From: Symsagittifera roscoffensis
Taxonomy: Eukaryota > Xenacoelomorpha > Acoela > Convolutidae
Direction of reading: 5' to 3'
NCBI RefSeq assembly: GCF_963678635.1
Contig: NC_087064.1
Span: 19,330,509-19,394,508, forward strand
DNA length: 64,000 nucleotides
The notes below the pieces were generated by a model. It was not told the origin of the DNA and did not search any database. It saw only the letters and a program-made list of their open reading frames with translations. A program made the translations under genes and the position numbers. Below are positions 23,074 through 36,099 of the stretch, piece after piece (positions within the stretch are counted from its first letter, which is position 1; each line of letters starts with the position of its first letter).

Positions 23074-26000
23074 TCAAGTCAACGAGGGCTCTTGGTTGTA
23101 AAAGCGAGTTTCACTTGGGGGGACTTCTAGTGGGCCTGGTTGTCCGCCATCTAGGATGAATTTAAAAAACTGCATAGGTTCGGCCGCACAGCGCAGTTTG
23201 ATGCTCTTAAGCTGCTCATATTTGACCCAACATGCACCATTGCTCTCAAAATCGGGCAATGTCTTCGGGATCTGATTCTCGTCTTTTGGCTCAGCGTAGA
23301 AAACCACTCGTTTCCATTTGCCATGTGAAGCACTCTCAAACTGGAGAACTCCCTTCACGTCAATAAAAACACCAGCTTCCTCCAAAGTTTCTCTGAAGGC
23401 TCCTAAATAACACAATAGATATAATATTTCACCAAAATTGGGAGGCCGAAACACTCTTGAACTATAAAACAGACAACATAGTTTTTCAAAAACTCACTGA
23501 TCGTAACAAAAAAAAAGAAAAAAAAAACAGAAAAAATGATAGTAGTTGGTAATTGGCGTTGGTAATTGTAAAAACAAAATAATTATTTGAAAAAAAAACA
23601 GGCTCAAAAATAGTTTGAAGACCAACGCCCGGCCCGACGTGAGCAAAGTTCTTTATAGTAAAAAAGTCTTGCAAGTGTAAATAAAGTTTCAAATTGCATT
23701 TTGAGCAAAGATAGACAATGGATTCGACACGCCATTTCTTTGCACCCATAAAAACGAAAATTTTATAAGCAAAATACACGACCAGCCAGGAGAGAAAAGG
23801 CTTTCGGAGACTATTAAGTTTTAATTATTACGACAATATGAAAAGCGTTCGATTTAAAACACGTTAAATTGACATGGAGCCATTGCTCTATTGGCATGGA
23901 GCAATGGAGTTGCCACCAAAGAATAACAATACTTCTTGTATATCAGGGCAAAGCCGTGAGTATTCCGACTGTCCCTTAATTCATATCGAATAGTTTTTGT
24001 GGAAAAAAAAATATTCAAAACCTATACATTTTGGACACTATCTAAGTGTAAAACTTTGAGTCGTATGAAATTAATACGACCAATTAGCTAGCCTCAATTC
24101 AATTTGGAACGATTTTGTTGTGCGAGATAATTCGCCACGCATAAATAATTCGCGTTACGCTCTAAGCATTATGAACAAACTCTTCAAAGCGCGCATAATT
24201 TAGTCCAGAGCATGGAAAATTTAGCAATTTTCAAACCCCCAGAATTTTACAAAAAATGATCGGAGGTGAAATATCTTTTTACATTAGAACTCAGAAAGTC
24301 AATATCTTCAATGGAGAAAAAAAACTTAGTTAAAAAAAATAATTATTTCGATTAGTGAAAATTGACTGAATAAAAAAAACCACACCGAGCATAAATATTC
24401 CGTTTTCTTCGAAAGTCGGAGCAAAAAACGACTTTCCCCGCACCAACAACGCTGTAAATGGTTGGAACAGCAATTTCGTGAAACTAGTCATTAGTAAGCA
24501 CCCTTCATTTCCAAACTCATCGAGAAGTTCAAGGACGAGCAAAAGAATGCGGAAAATCTGTAGCTGTCCGCAGAAAAAGAAGCCACACCCAAAAAGGTGT
24601 AAAACCAAAAGCTCGACAAAAACGTAATCACTATGATTAGATCATATAAACCCTACGATACCATTAGGTTTTTGGAAGGATGTAGTTATACTATTAAATT
24701 ATAATCAGAAGAAGCCTTTGATTATGATCTGACTTATTGTTCAATCTTTGGGTCTTTGATCTTTAATTACGCTAATGCTTGATTTCTAAAGCGTACATCA
24801 ACTCTGTCGGCTCCAAAAGATCAAGGTCAAAAAATTCAAATGGTTTTCGACTGTTTTTGGGAACTTTTTTGATGTTTCGGGCTCTTTTGTACGGGACGGT
24901 GCATATACTGTTTAGTATAAGCACCGACATGTTTTAATCGCACTTTTAGCAACACCTTTAATTTGACTTAGATCACGCAGTACAAACTTCTAGGTGACCT
25001 GTTAGCGCAATAAGCGAGCGCTACCAAACGAAATACTGAACTTCAAACTAACGAAGCTTTCAAAGGCTAAACTTTTTTGAAATTTAGGCTTAATTTTTTT
25101 GTTTAAAATTTTTGAAACGCTACCATCTGAACCGGGTGTTTAGTGGATATTATTTTTCTGTCAGAAAAACTTGGTTCGAATCGCGGTCATGGCAATATGC
25201 AAAAAATATCGTGCAAATCGGAGAACTTACGCATTTGGAAACTATAGCTAACTTCGCACATATATAATTATCAAACCAAAAAGCATGCGGTAATTTCCCC
25301 TGTACAGGGGGTCTTAGTTCCACTCTTAAAAAACTGGCGGCCCAAATCCTGTTCCCATGGTGAGATATGAAGCACAATGTCTCTAGTTGTTTCTGCATGA
25401 GTGACAGTCACATGCGTACTGCCATGTACATGATTGTATTTTTTTCTGAAGATATCCCAAAAGAATTTGTTAAGGCGATTTTTAAGTCCCAGTGGATTGT
25501 GGAAGTCCACATTTGGGGGTAGATAGTTGGCAATACGGCATGTTCTGAAGCAAAACTCAGTTCGTGCTTTTTCCGTTCTTACTTTAGGGAGTTCGAATTT
25601 CTCCACCAATGATCGACCACTGATGGAAGAGTTCCAAAATTTGAAGTCGGTTGCAGATGTTTGATATATTTTTGAAAGTTCTAACAGATCAAGAATTTGG
25701 AAAAATTAAGATAGAGGGAGCATGTTGACTATTTCTAAGCAGCGATGGTATTGCGTCGAATAGTCATGTACCCACTTTAGCACGCGTTTTTGGGATGTTT
25801 CTAGCTTAAATGCTGTGTTTTAGTGAGATGGATACATGGAGATGCGTAGCTGATAATGGGCAGAATCATTGATTAGTAGAGACAAAGTTTTGCATGAGGA
25901 AGGGTATTTGCTGACGTGTTCCGCTTGATGAAATGTAGCATTCAAATGGATTTTTTGAGCTTTTCATCTATGTGGCTGCTCCAGGTGAGGTCATACCGGA

Positions 26001-29000
26001 AGTGTACTCCAAGGTCTTTCATGACTGCGGCGAGTTTCAGAACTTCATTGTTTAGAACGAAACTTGTGTTCTTACCACGGAACTAAAGATACCCATTCTA
26101 ACCGTCCGCGAACTTCAATTTGTTGCAGCCTATTCATTTCGCCTTTTTAGATCAGCCTTTTTAGATCAAAGGAAATTTCAAGTTTTAAGTCAGTTCTGGT
26201 GATGAATTTTAGGTCATCAGAGAATAACAGCATGTGAGAACTCCGGAATGACTCCGGTAGGTCATTGATGAAGTAGGCCAATGACTGGTACTCCACTTGA
26301 TAGATTGAGCTTGGTTGATTGCACATTCCCTGGCCGCACAAAGTGCTTCCTGTTCTCCAGGTAGTTAATCAGTAAGACGAGAAAGCATCCACCTACACTT
26401 AATTTCCTCAATTTGAAGAATAACACAGTGTCAAAAGCTCTCGCAAAGTCGGCGTAGAAAGGAATTATGTCAGTGCTCGGGTTGTCAAGGTTATTCATGA
26501 ATATAACGATGATATCTAAGTAAGTTTGTTAGTACAGATTTGTTTTTGATAATGCCATGTTGAGAAATATTTACAAAGTTTTCGAAGTGGGCATAGAGAG
26601 TTCCATTCCTAAATTTTTCTGAGACCTTGCTCGAGAAATTCAATAACGTAACAGATCTATAGTTTTCAACGAGATGTTTCTCATCTTTTTTATGGAAAGG
26701 TGACACGGCTCCAACTTTCCATTCATCTGGAATTGCTGTTTTGTTTGATGGCCTTGAAGATTCTATGAAGCGCATTAATCGATGGTTCCGATAGTTTCTA
26801 AAAAAAGTTGATGGAATAGCATCTGGACCTCGCGACTTTGTTATGTCCGTCTCTTCGAGGATCGATCTTATAAGTTTCTTCGGGGTAGCAAAATTATTTA
26901 AAGTTGGCGCACCATCAGGGTTACCAGTGGTGCAATCAAAGGAATTTGGATGCGAATAGACGGATTAGAAATAATAATTAAAGAGCTCAGCTTTGTCTTG
27001 CATTGTGTTTGCTGTGTTTTCTCCTTAACCAAATTTCATCGGGAAAATTTGCCGTTTTACTCAATGATTTAAAATATGTGTTCCGATTTGAGAACAGAAT
27101 ATTTTGATAGTCAGTTTTGTCGCGCTCAGCTTCTTCGAGGACAATCTTTTCTAGCTCTAGAACTTTTTGCTACCTGTAGGATGTTGGTTTTGAAGGGTAC
27201 AGCATCCGCTGAGTTTTCAGACGTTTCAACCGTGGAACATATTTCTGAATTATCTGATTGCAGTACTCTCTGAATTCAATGTTCATTCGATTGATTTTTA
27301 GGTGACATTCAGGTTGGAAAGGGTTGGCGAGCATAAAGTCGCGATTTCATCATAATCTGCTCAGCAGAAACTGTAGTAGCATTCGTAGATTGGTTTGTTT
27401 TTCACTACATTTAACGATACTTCAATTGACACAGGTTTATAGCCTGAGAGGTCGTAGATTTCGTCAAACTTGTTATCTATATGTGCTTTCGCTCCAATCT
27501 TCTTGACAAACACCACATTGCATATCTGGCTGTAGTCGTCGATTGAAAAACGGTATAAGCTGTTTTTCGGTGGGTACAAACTGTGATAGGTGTCGTTATC
27601 TGGACTTGTACTGCCACACAGCACGAGTGAAGTTGGATACTGAGTCTGATTGCGGGAATATGCTTGTTAATAGTTATCAGCACACCGCCATGGCGTGAGG
27701 CCCCATCGTTCGATGGCTCTCTTTCACTGCGGAAGATGTTAAAATCGTTTAGACAGTTCTGCGTCGTTGATGTTTTTGTTGAGCCACGTTTCAGTGAGGC
27801 AAAGTGCCACGTAGGTGCTCGAGCTGGTTGCAGTTGCTAGCTTCACCCTTCTTCCAAGATCAATTAGGCTTCTAGTGTTAAGAAGCAGACAATGAAAATT
27901 AGATAGTCATTCTTTTTCAGGTGTTTGGTCGTCTAGTTGAACTTTCACGTCATCCATGTATAATTCGAAATTAAGAACTTTTAGTTAAGCTGGTGTTACA
28001 CTGTAGTTCAGTAATTCACGCCTCTTCTTTAGGCACATGTTTTCTCGTAAAGTCTTTTCAATGGACAGCGCCGGCAGTATGTGAATACCATCTTCTTTCA
28101 TCCGATTCCTTTTTTCTGCGCTTTATGCAAGTACCATTCTTACGTCCCAGTCGTTGCTCAGTGTGATAATTGCATTTCTAGAACTTTTGCACTCTTTGTC
28201 AAACTTTCCCAATGTCTGTACCTTGTCTATTATCACTTCAACGCCTATTTCGGTCATTACTTGTTTCAGTTTTTCGTTGGCGAGGAGTGTATTATCTTCT
28301 TTGTTTTTGTAAAGTTCTTCCAGGAGATCACGTAAACGAAAGCTTGATTTAACATTACGATGGTTTTCTGGTTTTTCCTTGGAGTCAATGAACCTAGAGA
28401 AGACTTTCAGATAGGTGATTATACTTTTTTAATCGTTTTTCAGAAGAAAATAAATATCTTAAAAATTAATTCAAGCTCAAGCAAAATGGAGCTTGAATAA
28501 ATTTTTAAGATATTTATTTTCTTCTGAAAAACTATTAAAAATTATCATGACCTATCTGAAAGTCTTCGCTAGGTTCATTGACACTTATAATTGATAATTT
28601 TTTTAAAAACAAATCTGAATTGTGGTAAACAGTGCTCATCACAAAAAAAACCACGTCCATATGGAGTGTAAAGCATGCGCAAACTTCTGTCAAGGGGTTT
28701 TAGGTTCAGAATGGGACCAAAACGACGTACTATATCAGTCATACGGATTACAATGAAACGTTAACTTCAGCAAATACATCAAACACATTATAAGGTAGTG
28801 GTACTTAAACATATCAACATAGGGATTTCTTTAATTTTAAACATCAATTTTTTGAAGTATAGAGTAGATAGACAAACCCTTATTTGGACGCAACCTACTT
28901 TCTTACCTTTGAGGAACGACTCTCCTGGGTTAATGCCTCCACCAGGAACCCAAAAACCAGCACCCGCTCTTTCCTGGACCATTAAGAAGGCTTTATCACT

Positions 29001-29609
29001 CCGTCTCTGTACAATACAGATTGAAAACCAGCCCGTGCGCTCCTCGGTGCTTCCGTCGCCATGCTCATGGAATATATGAGAGAAAAAGTTTCTTGATGTC
29101 TTTTTACAGATTGGACAAGTACAGCACAAGCACTGTTGAAAAGATTCGTGGAATAAAGAGACATGTTCTCGCAGTTCATGTTCTTCGAAGCTCATTGCTT
29201 CACAATAAGGACAGGAATAAGGTCCTTGTTTTCGGTACATGCAAATAGTCAGCGCAGAACACATAGATGAAAAGCAATTAGTAACCATATGCGCACCCAG
29301 CTCAGCGGCATTCCAGCGAAACATTGGATCTTCTGTTGCTTGCGAGTTAAAAACGATAATTAGAAGGTATGTCTGACTCAGTTGTAGATGATTTCGCAAA
29401 TAATTCAAGCATGCTTGCGGATTTTCTAAATTAATGACAATAGCCACGTACTTTCTTTCTAAGATACTCGGTAACTGGGCTTCAAACTCCAAGACGCTAT
29501 TGTTGAGTACAGTAATGTTATCAGGCGCAAAAGGGTCCGATTTTTTGTAAACATTATGCCTAATCAGGTAAATAAAACTTGGTGTAAAATAACTTGGTCC
29601 TTCAGACAT
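23074..29609 (-). CDS. Zinc-finger Nudix hydrolase, two exons
   Basis: Exon 1 29609-28907 (ATG at 29609, ends phase 1, AAAG then GTAAGA); exon 2 23402-23074 (acceptor TTATTTAG, TGA stop). Total 343 residues. Residues about 53-120 look like an alpha/beta fold (YVAIVIN, TYLLIIVF). Two zinc-finger motifs follow: C133, C136, H149, H154, and C165, C168, H178, H181 or H183. The Nudix domain starts about 190, with GFWVPGGG leading into the box: G224, E230, R238-E239, E242-E243, G245, a full GX5EX7REUXEEXGU with the metal-binding glutamates. The intron falls inside the box, after K234 within the G235 codon. Nudix enzymes hydrolyse nucleoside-diphosphate-linked substrates; the substrate here is unknown. 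The fingers could bind nucleic acid or protein. I have seen similar finger-plus-Nudix proteins in eukaryotes but cannot name this one. No targeting signal is evident. The intron (23403-28906) holds a same-strand LINE relic and a hairpin. Confidence 0.93.
23455..23929. other. Nudix intron, unremarkable A+T-rich part
   Basis: No element recognised; a short A-rich tract near 23508-23535. The 97-codon minus-strand open frame here begins at a non-ATG codon and has no domain. Confidence 0.5.
23930..24425 (+). repeat. Half copy of the foldback family
   Basis: Matches one arm of the element at 40575-41754 in order: AGGGCAAAGCCGTGAGTATT, then CAATTTGGAACGATTTTGTTG, GCGTTACGCTCTAAGCATTA, and an end near GCATAAATATTCCGTTTTC and CGAAAGTCGGAGC. 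Other single-arm copies are at 61078, 62125 and 63069. It lies in the Nudix intron. Confidence 0.75.
24426..25129. other. Nudix intron between repeat and LINE
   Basis: A+T rich, with a small near-palindrome (TATACTGTTTAGTATA, 24904-24919). No gene or other element recognised. Confidence 0.5.
25130..27960 (-). mobile_element. Non-LTR retrotransposon (LINE) relic, endonuclease and RT
   Basis: Minus-strand coding remnants in element order. Endonuclease N-terminus about 27890-27790 (LLLNTRSLIDLG, ALCLTETWLN), more endonuclease about 27624-27361, RT fingers 26775-26491 (PDEWKVGAVSPFHKKDE, NYRSVTLLNFSSKVSEKF), palm 26498-26262 (YADFARAFDTV) and 26341-26147 (active-site region LLFSDDLKF, where SDD stands for the usual Y-x-DD), and a C-terminal region 25609-25271 with the W/F-rich end seen in Jockey/CR1-like elements. 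Several frameshifts and stops separate the pieces, so it is inactive. Exact ends and clade are undetermined. It sits in the Nudix intron on the same strand as the gene. Confidence 0.9.
28379..28582. repeat. Long hairpin, arms about 95 bp
   Basis: GGAGTCAATGAACCTAGAGA at the left and its counterpart TCGCTAGGTTCATTGAC at the right bound a palindrome centred near 28480 (CAAGCTCAAGCAAAATGGAG). AGAAGAAAATAAATATCTTA pairs with its exact complement on the other arm. Few mismatches, so it is either young or maintained. It lies between LINE and exon 1 in the Nudix intron and would fold in the pre-mRNA. Confidence 0.92.
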
Positions 29610-30484
29610 GGCTCACAATCACAAACTGTTTCAGTTATACTAATTGTTTAGTCTTGCGCCTCTGAAGATCAGCTAAAATTCAACCCTCTTAAACCAAGAT
29701 GTACATTTCTCTCACAATTTTCCGTATCTCATCTTTAGGATATTTATGTTGTCGCTGTTGCTTACACATTTTGGCTGTTGACGTCATGCAAAGATTAAGT
29801 TAGACGAACATGAGGAATCAGAAGACATATAACCGAAGGCATATTCTAAAAACAAAACAATGATCGTCTATTGCTTTTGAAGATGATACTTGCTGTGACT
29901 TTCAACAAGAAAAAATCGGCTTTTTTTCTAAGGCCAGAAGCAGAAAAACACCATTTAATAAACTATATCTGTCTTAACAAGTTAATTATCTTGTCTATTA
30001 CGGTGTACAAAGCAAATTTAGCCTAATTGTTGTGATAAACTTATTAAATAGATGTGATATGTTTGATGTTTGTGCCTGTTTGTCGAGCGCCCTTTGCGGG
30101 ACTTTAGAGATATGTCTGTAAGTAGGTCTCTGGTCTACGGGAAGGAGTTCCTGGCCTGGGGAGTCTGTTGGTGCGCAGCTGGACCTTCTGAGCTCCGGTG
30201 AGATTGTTCTTTTTCAGCGAATTTTATACTTTATATTTTTCTTTACATTAAGATTGTTAATAATTTCTGCTGTGTCTATAAAACTTCGAACCTGTTATTA
30301 TGGGTTAGTTAAGTCCCCTTGTGTCAAGTCAAATTCCTTTTTTTCTTACGTCGAACCAAACCGTTCCGTCCAGATGAGGAAAAAGGAACGAAAAAGCGAA
30401 GAATGCTTAAAGCCTTCAGTACTTTGTAATCGAATATGATGTGATTCTTGTTCTAATTGGTGTCACATGTGACATTCGACCAGA
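29610..30484. other. Upstream region of the Nudix gene, with one candidate plus-strand exon
   Basis: Immediate 5' region of the Nudix gene. GC content rises at about 30090-30200. There the plus strand has an ATG frame (30112-30197, 28 codons plus 2 bases, starting MSVSRSLVYGKEFLAWGVCW) ending at a good donor (GAGCTCCG then GTGAGATTG). No partner exon could be identified, so it is recorded only as a possible first exon or promoter-associated sequence. Confidence 0.3.
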
Positions 30485-30828
30485 ATGTACGAAAGAGCAG
30501 TTTCGCAATCGAAACTTTATCGATCTGAAAAAGGACATCTAAGCTGGAAGATTGATGGTTTTAATGGATTAGCAGCGTTATTTGAACGATTAGACGAATC
30601 GGGAAGGGTCGGTTTTAACTGACATGCTAAATTTTAAATTTTCGATTTGGACGTGAACGACACGCAATCTTTTTACATTTCGCATACACTGAAACGGCGA
30701 AACACAACAACAATAGTTGCAAATCTCGAGCAGCGAATAAAGTTAATCAGCAGCAAGCTCGATGAAGGAATTATAAAAATAGGAATGAAGCTGGCCGCTT
30801 CAGATAACACATCTTTTGACTCCTAACT
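30485..30828 (+). pseudogene. Coding-like relic, possibly related to TRAF/MATH proteins
   Basis: One plus frame runs from the ATG at 30485 to a TAA at about 30826 with only two stops, a TGA at 30620 and a TAA 12 bases later. The first part contains GHLSWKIDGF, reminiscent of the start of a MATH domain; the second contains TIVANLEQRIKLISSKLDEG, which looks like a short coiled coil. Codon content is balanced compared with flanking A+T-rich DNA. No intron explains the two stops, so decay is the simplest reading; the family link is tentative. Confidence 0.3.
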
Positions 30829-33800
30829 AAAATTTTTCTAAAAAATCCGTATCCAAACACCCAAAGAGATCTGATATAAATGCCCTTAAGCCGTAATAAG
30901 TTGAGAGCTTTTTCGTAACCGAATTTGAGTTGTACAAAGCATTTACATCATTTCCGAATGATTCCGGAGCCGGTACGGACAAAATTACTCCCCAAGTTTT
31001 CAAAGATCTCATTAGTAAGTCAAACGGCACTGGGGGGGGGGGGCTGTTTCTTGAAACTGATAACAAAATTTCTAAGCCTTAAAGGTGAAAGTAAACTTCC
31101 CGAGCAGCTAAGACTTTTCTTTTTTGGAAGGTTTGCGACCAATTGTCATCGGCAACACGCTCAGACGGACACATCGCGTCTAAATGCGCAGGAACAAGGC
31201 CCATGCAGAGTGACAAAATTTTTTTGGGAGTTTTCAGGTAAGATGTGCTACTAAACGAGGGAGTGAAATTGCTGGACATTCTTTTGAAATTTTACAGAGC
31301 GTGATAAAAACGCAAAGTGCTCAGTCTTGCTTCAATTAGATTTTATTAATTCACTTAAAATAGAAACTATGCTGAATCACGTTTTTTTTAACCGCCCAGA
31401 GTTGTAAAATATACACATTGCGCCTACAGTAAACCAAGTTTTTTTTAAACAAAAATTTCATCTTTGCATCAGTGAACGGAACATAACAAGGTGACCGCGA
31501 GTCTCTATAGCTTTTTTCTGAAACAAAACAGACGCTAGTAGAAAAGCTTGAATATAAAAAAATATTTGTATCTGAATATTGGAAACATAGCCGACGACTA
31601 CAAGACAGTGCTCCGAGACCTTAAAAAGATAGTAAAATAAGAACAAATGCATGGCCTAAGCCTAAACACAGACAAATGTGAGCTATGTTTCTAGGACAGA
31701 CCACAAGTACGCAATAGAAAACAATTATAGATCAATTATGTAATGAAGTGACTCCTGACTGTATTCTGGGTTACTGAGATAAACGGTCAAACTCATGACT
31801 GGCATCCCCGCATGTAGAAATCGGACTAAGTTGGTAAGTTTGGTTTTGAAGAATGATCTTGATAATGTGCGCGACAATAAAAATTATACTGTTGTGATTC
31901 ACGAAACCATTTCGTAGAAATTTATAACTTTTTTGTCACTAAAGTGTATATTAACCCAAAAAAGGAATGCTCTAATTCTCAGTTTTTTTTATTCAGTTTA
32001 AATAAAGATTCCTATATAAAATTACCAATTTGTCTTTAGAGCAAATTTCTTTTTGTCAACTAAAATATACTTGAGAAGGAAACTAACGCAACCAAACAAA
32101 TTTCAAAGCTGAAAAAAATTCCTATGACAACTTGTGATCAGAAAAATGTTTCATTCTTTGTGTAAAAATAAACCGTTCGAAACACATTTTGGCCTGAATC
32201 ATGAATTGAAACAGAAAAAAATTGAAACCTGACAGACAGTGTGTCCCTTACATCGAAGGAACAAATTTCGTATATTTTGATTCGAAAAAATGAACTAGTT
32301 AACACTGAACTTTTTTTCTTACATTTTATGAAAAATGCACTTTCAATTTTTTGCCTGGCTTTGAAAATTTGTTTTGAAAAATGAGCTTATTTTAGTTTTT
32401 TTTTTAATTCTCAAGCTTTTTGCCTTTTTCTCAGATAAAAACTAGGTAAATCACTATTTAGGGGCAAAAACTAGCAGTAGTTTTGAACTTATTTTATCTG
32501 TTCACAATGATCATTCTGAATTTCTTTTTGATTTCTGTAGTTTGTTTTACTTTTTTTGTCCAGTATATTTTCATCATTGTTCATTAGCAGTTGTAAGATT
32601 CTCGTGAAAGCAACATTTGTCCGGTGTGCAACAAGTATAAATCGACGAAAAGTAACGCTAGATCCTAAGACGAGTGACTACCATCTAAACAGAGTTTTAC
32701 ATTCTTTGACAGTCTCTGCCATAGCCAGTTCAATGTGGTTTTTGTAATATCGGGTCGTCAAAATTTTTACCATTCATACCTATCGGCCGAACTGCACGAA
32801 ATAACTCAGTTACATGTGAAAACAGTGAGCTCCCGACTGGTTCTCAGTGTCGCCAGACTATCAAGTCACACCTAGAAGCAGGGCTGGTACTCTAATACAC
32901 TTAAGTTACTATATTACTTTTGTTTTTGTACAGCAGAGAAAGTCATCCTATCCATCGGAGATGGATCGACCCTTTTCGTCAATTCCTAGCTTCTCATTAT
33001 CTGAAAATGAATTTTGTTGTTATTTTCAATTCAGATCATTCCAGGAAACTTAAAGTTGCTAAACATACAGTTTTGGGTCACCACTCCGGCCCTCTCCGGT
33101 TCCTTCAATATCTCTGAATAAGCGTCTTCTGCACGACCAGGAAGGGCTGAAATCTCTCCCATTAGCCTTCCTTATCCGCGTGATGCGTTCAGTAACGATT
33201 GTAACTGTGCAATCGAAACATTTTGGAGTGTCTCTTTCTCGAATATCAGTAGATAAATGATCTTGAAAAAAGCCTTACACGTCAATAATTCAGAACTTGA
33301 CAAAGTAACCAATCAAAATATCGCAATTAATTTTTGATCTTTCTTGACTTCTAGTACACATAGGAAAGCATCTTCTGGATTACAATTACAGGCAGTTGCA
33401 ATGAGTTCTCACTGGTTCTTTTTATCAGTTAAGTTATCAAAATGTATGTTTATTTCTACGTTAAAATTATTTGACAATCGCTCAGATATTTTTTTTCAGT
33501 TTTTCGATTATCAAAGTTTTTCAGCCTTTTTCATGTTTTTGTTCCACTTTAATTGAAGCCCATGAATTTTTTTGTTTTCAAATTTCTCGTTTCTTTGCCA
33601 GGAGAGATAAAAAAATTTAAGGTGTTTTCTTTTGCAAACCTTAAAATTTCTCATAGGTGACCGATTTCAAAAAATGACCTCTATTTTATATTAAGGAGTT
33701 TTGATTTAAAAAAAAACTTTTTTTTTGAAACGTTTTTGCAATTGAAATAACTAGAAGAACTGTTTTTACAATAAACCAATGTTATTTACAGTATTTCACA

Positions 33801-36099
33801 GACATTTTGGCTCGAAACCAGCTTTTAAAAAATACGCCAATCTGAATTGAACCGCTAAAATTGTATTTGTGAACTTCAAAATATAGTCCCAGTATCTGTT
33901 AGATTTTGATACCAATTGTGGTTTAACCACTTATCCTGCAATATCTTTATGTTCAAATCCAGGAACTCGAATTCTCCTCTGAATTAGTTTCCTCTAGAGT
34001 GAATTGAAGACTTGAATGAAGAGATTTGGCGAATGAAGACTTGAATGAAGAGACAAGGTCATCCATAAACCTGCGGAACAATGATACCTCTGGAGTATCA
34101 TATATAATGTGGAGTATCGCATCATTGTTTTTTGTATAATATAGCCCATCGAAAGTTTGAACTTTGAAATTTACCAATGTAAAAGTCGTTACTTCTAGTC
34201 ACATTTTATAATCATGATAATAACAACAATAATAATACAGAATTTAGGATTGCTAAAAGAGGAAAACTTAAGTCCACCTGTGATTGAGCTTTAGCTGAAA
34301 TGAATTTGTTCTAATTTTCGGTCTTTCTTGGAATGAAACTATGTTTAACTTTCAGTTTTTCAAATGAGGCTTACTTTACGCAACTTTCTACATTTATCAC
34401 AGAAACAACTAATTCTCCGAAAGCAAAGATAGTTTTCGCAACTTGCCGTCATAAGATAATTCCATTAAGCTTTCAAAAAGTTCTTCTTCATTTCAATTAC
34501 AGGCAGTTGCTATAAAATCTCACCCGTTGTTTTTTTATCAGGTAATTTGTCAAAATGGATGGATTGATCCAAAAATTTGATCTTTTTTGGTTGTATTTTG
34601 TTTTTTGTCTTCGCAGACTACCTACTGTGGCTTCTTGCGAGTTCACGTTTCTTTTTCGTTGAGTTTTAGCTATATTTGTGGGTCGATGAGAGAATGCTTC
34701 ACTTCAGAAAAATTAGCCTTCGTTTGTATTGCAAATGGTAATTCGATAAAATCATTTTGTGTGCTTCTCTTTCGATCATCTTCGATTGTTTTCAGCTAGA
34801 GTGTTTTGACTTCCCAGACTCACGACCCATTTGATACTATTGGAACAATGCAGCTAGAAGAAGCGTTCAGCTTCAATTTTAGATTTGCTGTGCCGACTAT
34901 GCTTTGCTGGAGGAAAAAATAGAACCAATTAACTTTGAGCTCAATTTTTATCGTGTTTTGTCCAAGAGAGGTTCGTGGAGGCCATTATGCCTATTTTTCA
35001 ATTACAGGCTGTTTCGTTTCATAGATTTTTGTTTTCACTTTTTTTGCTCAATCAATGTGTTTTTGAAAGCAATGTTATGGCATTTCGACAATTTACGCTC
35101 CATTTTTCTGTAGGTCCCTTTGCATAGTGTAGCTTGGTCATTTTGTAAGAATAGTGTAGCAAGCAAAGAAATAGTTGTTGTCAAGTGATATTCTGAACTG
35201 AACGCTCCCGTGCGATCAAAAACAAGCATTATTTTTTGAACAAGATGTTCAAAAGGCAACTTGAGTGTTGCTGTAAAAATTTTGATTTATAAGGCTGTTT
35301 AATTTTTCATAAAGTAATATTTCGATAGTGCTCTGGTCCTTAAAAATAGTCAATAGTTTTTTTTTGTTTCAGGATTGGCCGTTGTGTATGTTGGCGTGAA
35401 CTATTTCCTGAGAATCTGAAGAAAAATAACATTTTTCAGGTATTCAGAAGAAGAGTAGGATGCGTGTAAATTTCTTTGCAACCAGTTTTACCAGTACACA
35501 CTCGATTTTTAGATTTGCGCAAGGGTTGATAACGAATAATTGCACACTTTTTTACTATGGTAAGCCTCGTCAGACTGATTTTCCAGAGCGCGTAATTGAA
35601 TCATTCCTCAACTTTTCTACCAGGAACAAGAAAATTCTACTCGGTAGCTTTTCCCCAGTTTTTCAAACTTCTTGATTAAAACAAATTGTCGCTTTTGAAA
35701 AATTAAAATTTCACTGCCAATTCATGAAAAAAATTAATTTAAAAAACAAACTTAATTAAACTCAAGATTAAAACCAGGGTAGCCGGTAACTGTGCAAGTA
35801 GCACAGAATATTCCGACCATAGTCTGAAAAAGAAATACCTTTTGCCAAATTAATATTGTTTTTTATTGTTGTTGTTTAAAAACATTTTGAGAAAAAACGG
35901 GATTTTAGGACTAATCGACAGTCATCGTGAATTAGGCAAATAGGGAAACCCTTTGGTAGAAAAATGACTCAGAAATTAAAAATCTTTTTAAAAAATTCAA
36001 AGATGGCGGTAAAAACTCCAAAACAACTTTATTTGATTATAACTAAATGCTCACGCTCTGAAATAGGAAACAGTGTGCTTAAACAAAGAAAATCAAAAA
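30829..36099. other. Gene-poor A+T-rich stretch with scattered repeats
   Basis: No intact gene recognised. A run of 12 G is at about 31032-31043. Two diverged direct repeats share TTCAATTACAGGCAGTTGC-like sequence (about 33380-33440 and 34490-34560); a third piece is near 34998. Small open frames begin at non-ATG codons or show no domain. The short palindromic repeat at 35770 is listed separately. Confidence 0.5.
35770..35840 (+). repeat. Short dispersed palindromic repeat, copy 2
   Basis: GCCGGTAACTGTGCAAGTAG, then CACAGAATATTCCGACCATA; inverted match to 14955-15010 and direct match to 38695-38760. Confidence 0.75.

Noticed and set aside
25170-25200. B-box-like GGTTCGAATCGCGG
   Set aside because: No tRNA-like structure around it.
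28798-29248. Plus-strand frames opposite Nudix exon 1
   Set aside because: Shadows of the minus-strand coding exon, which carries clear motifs.
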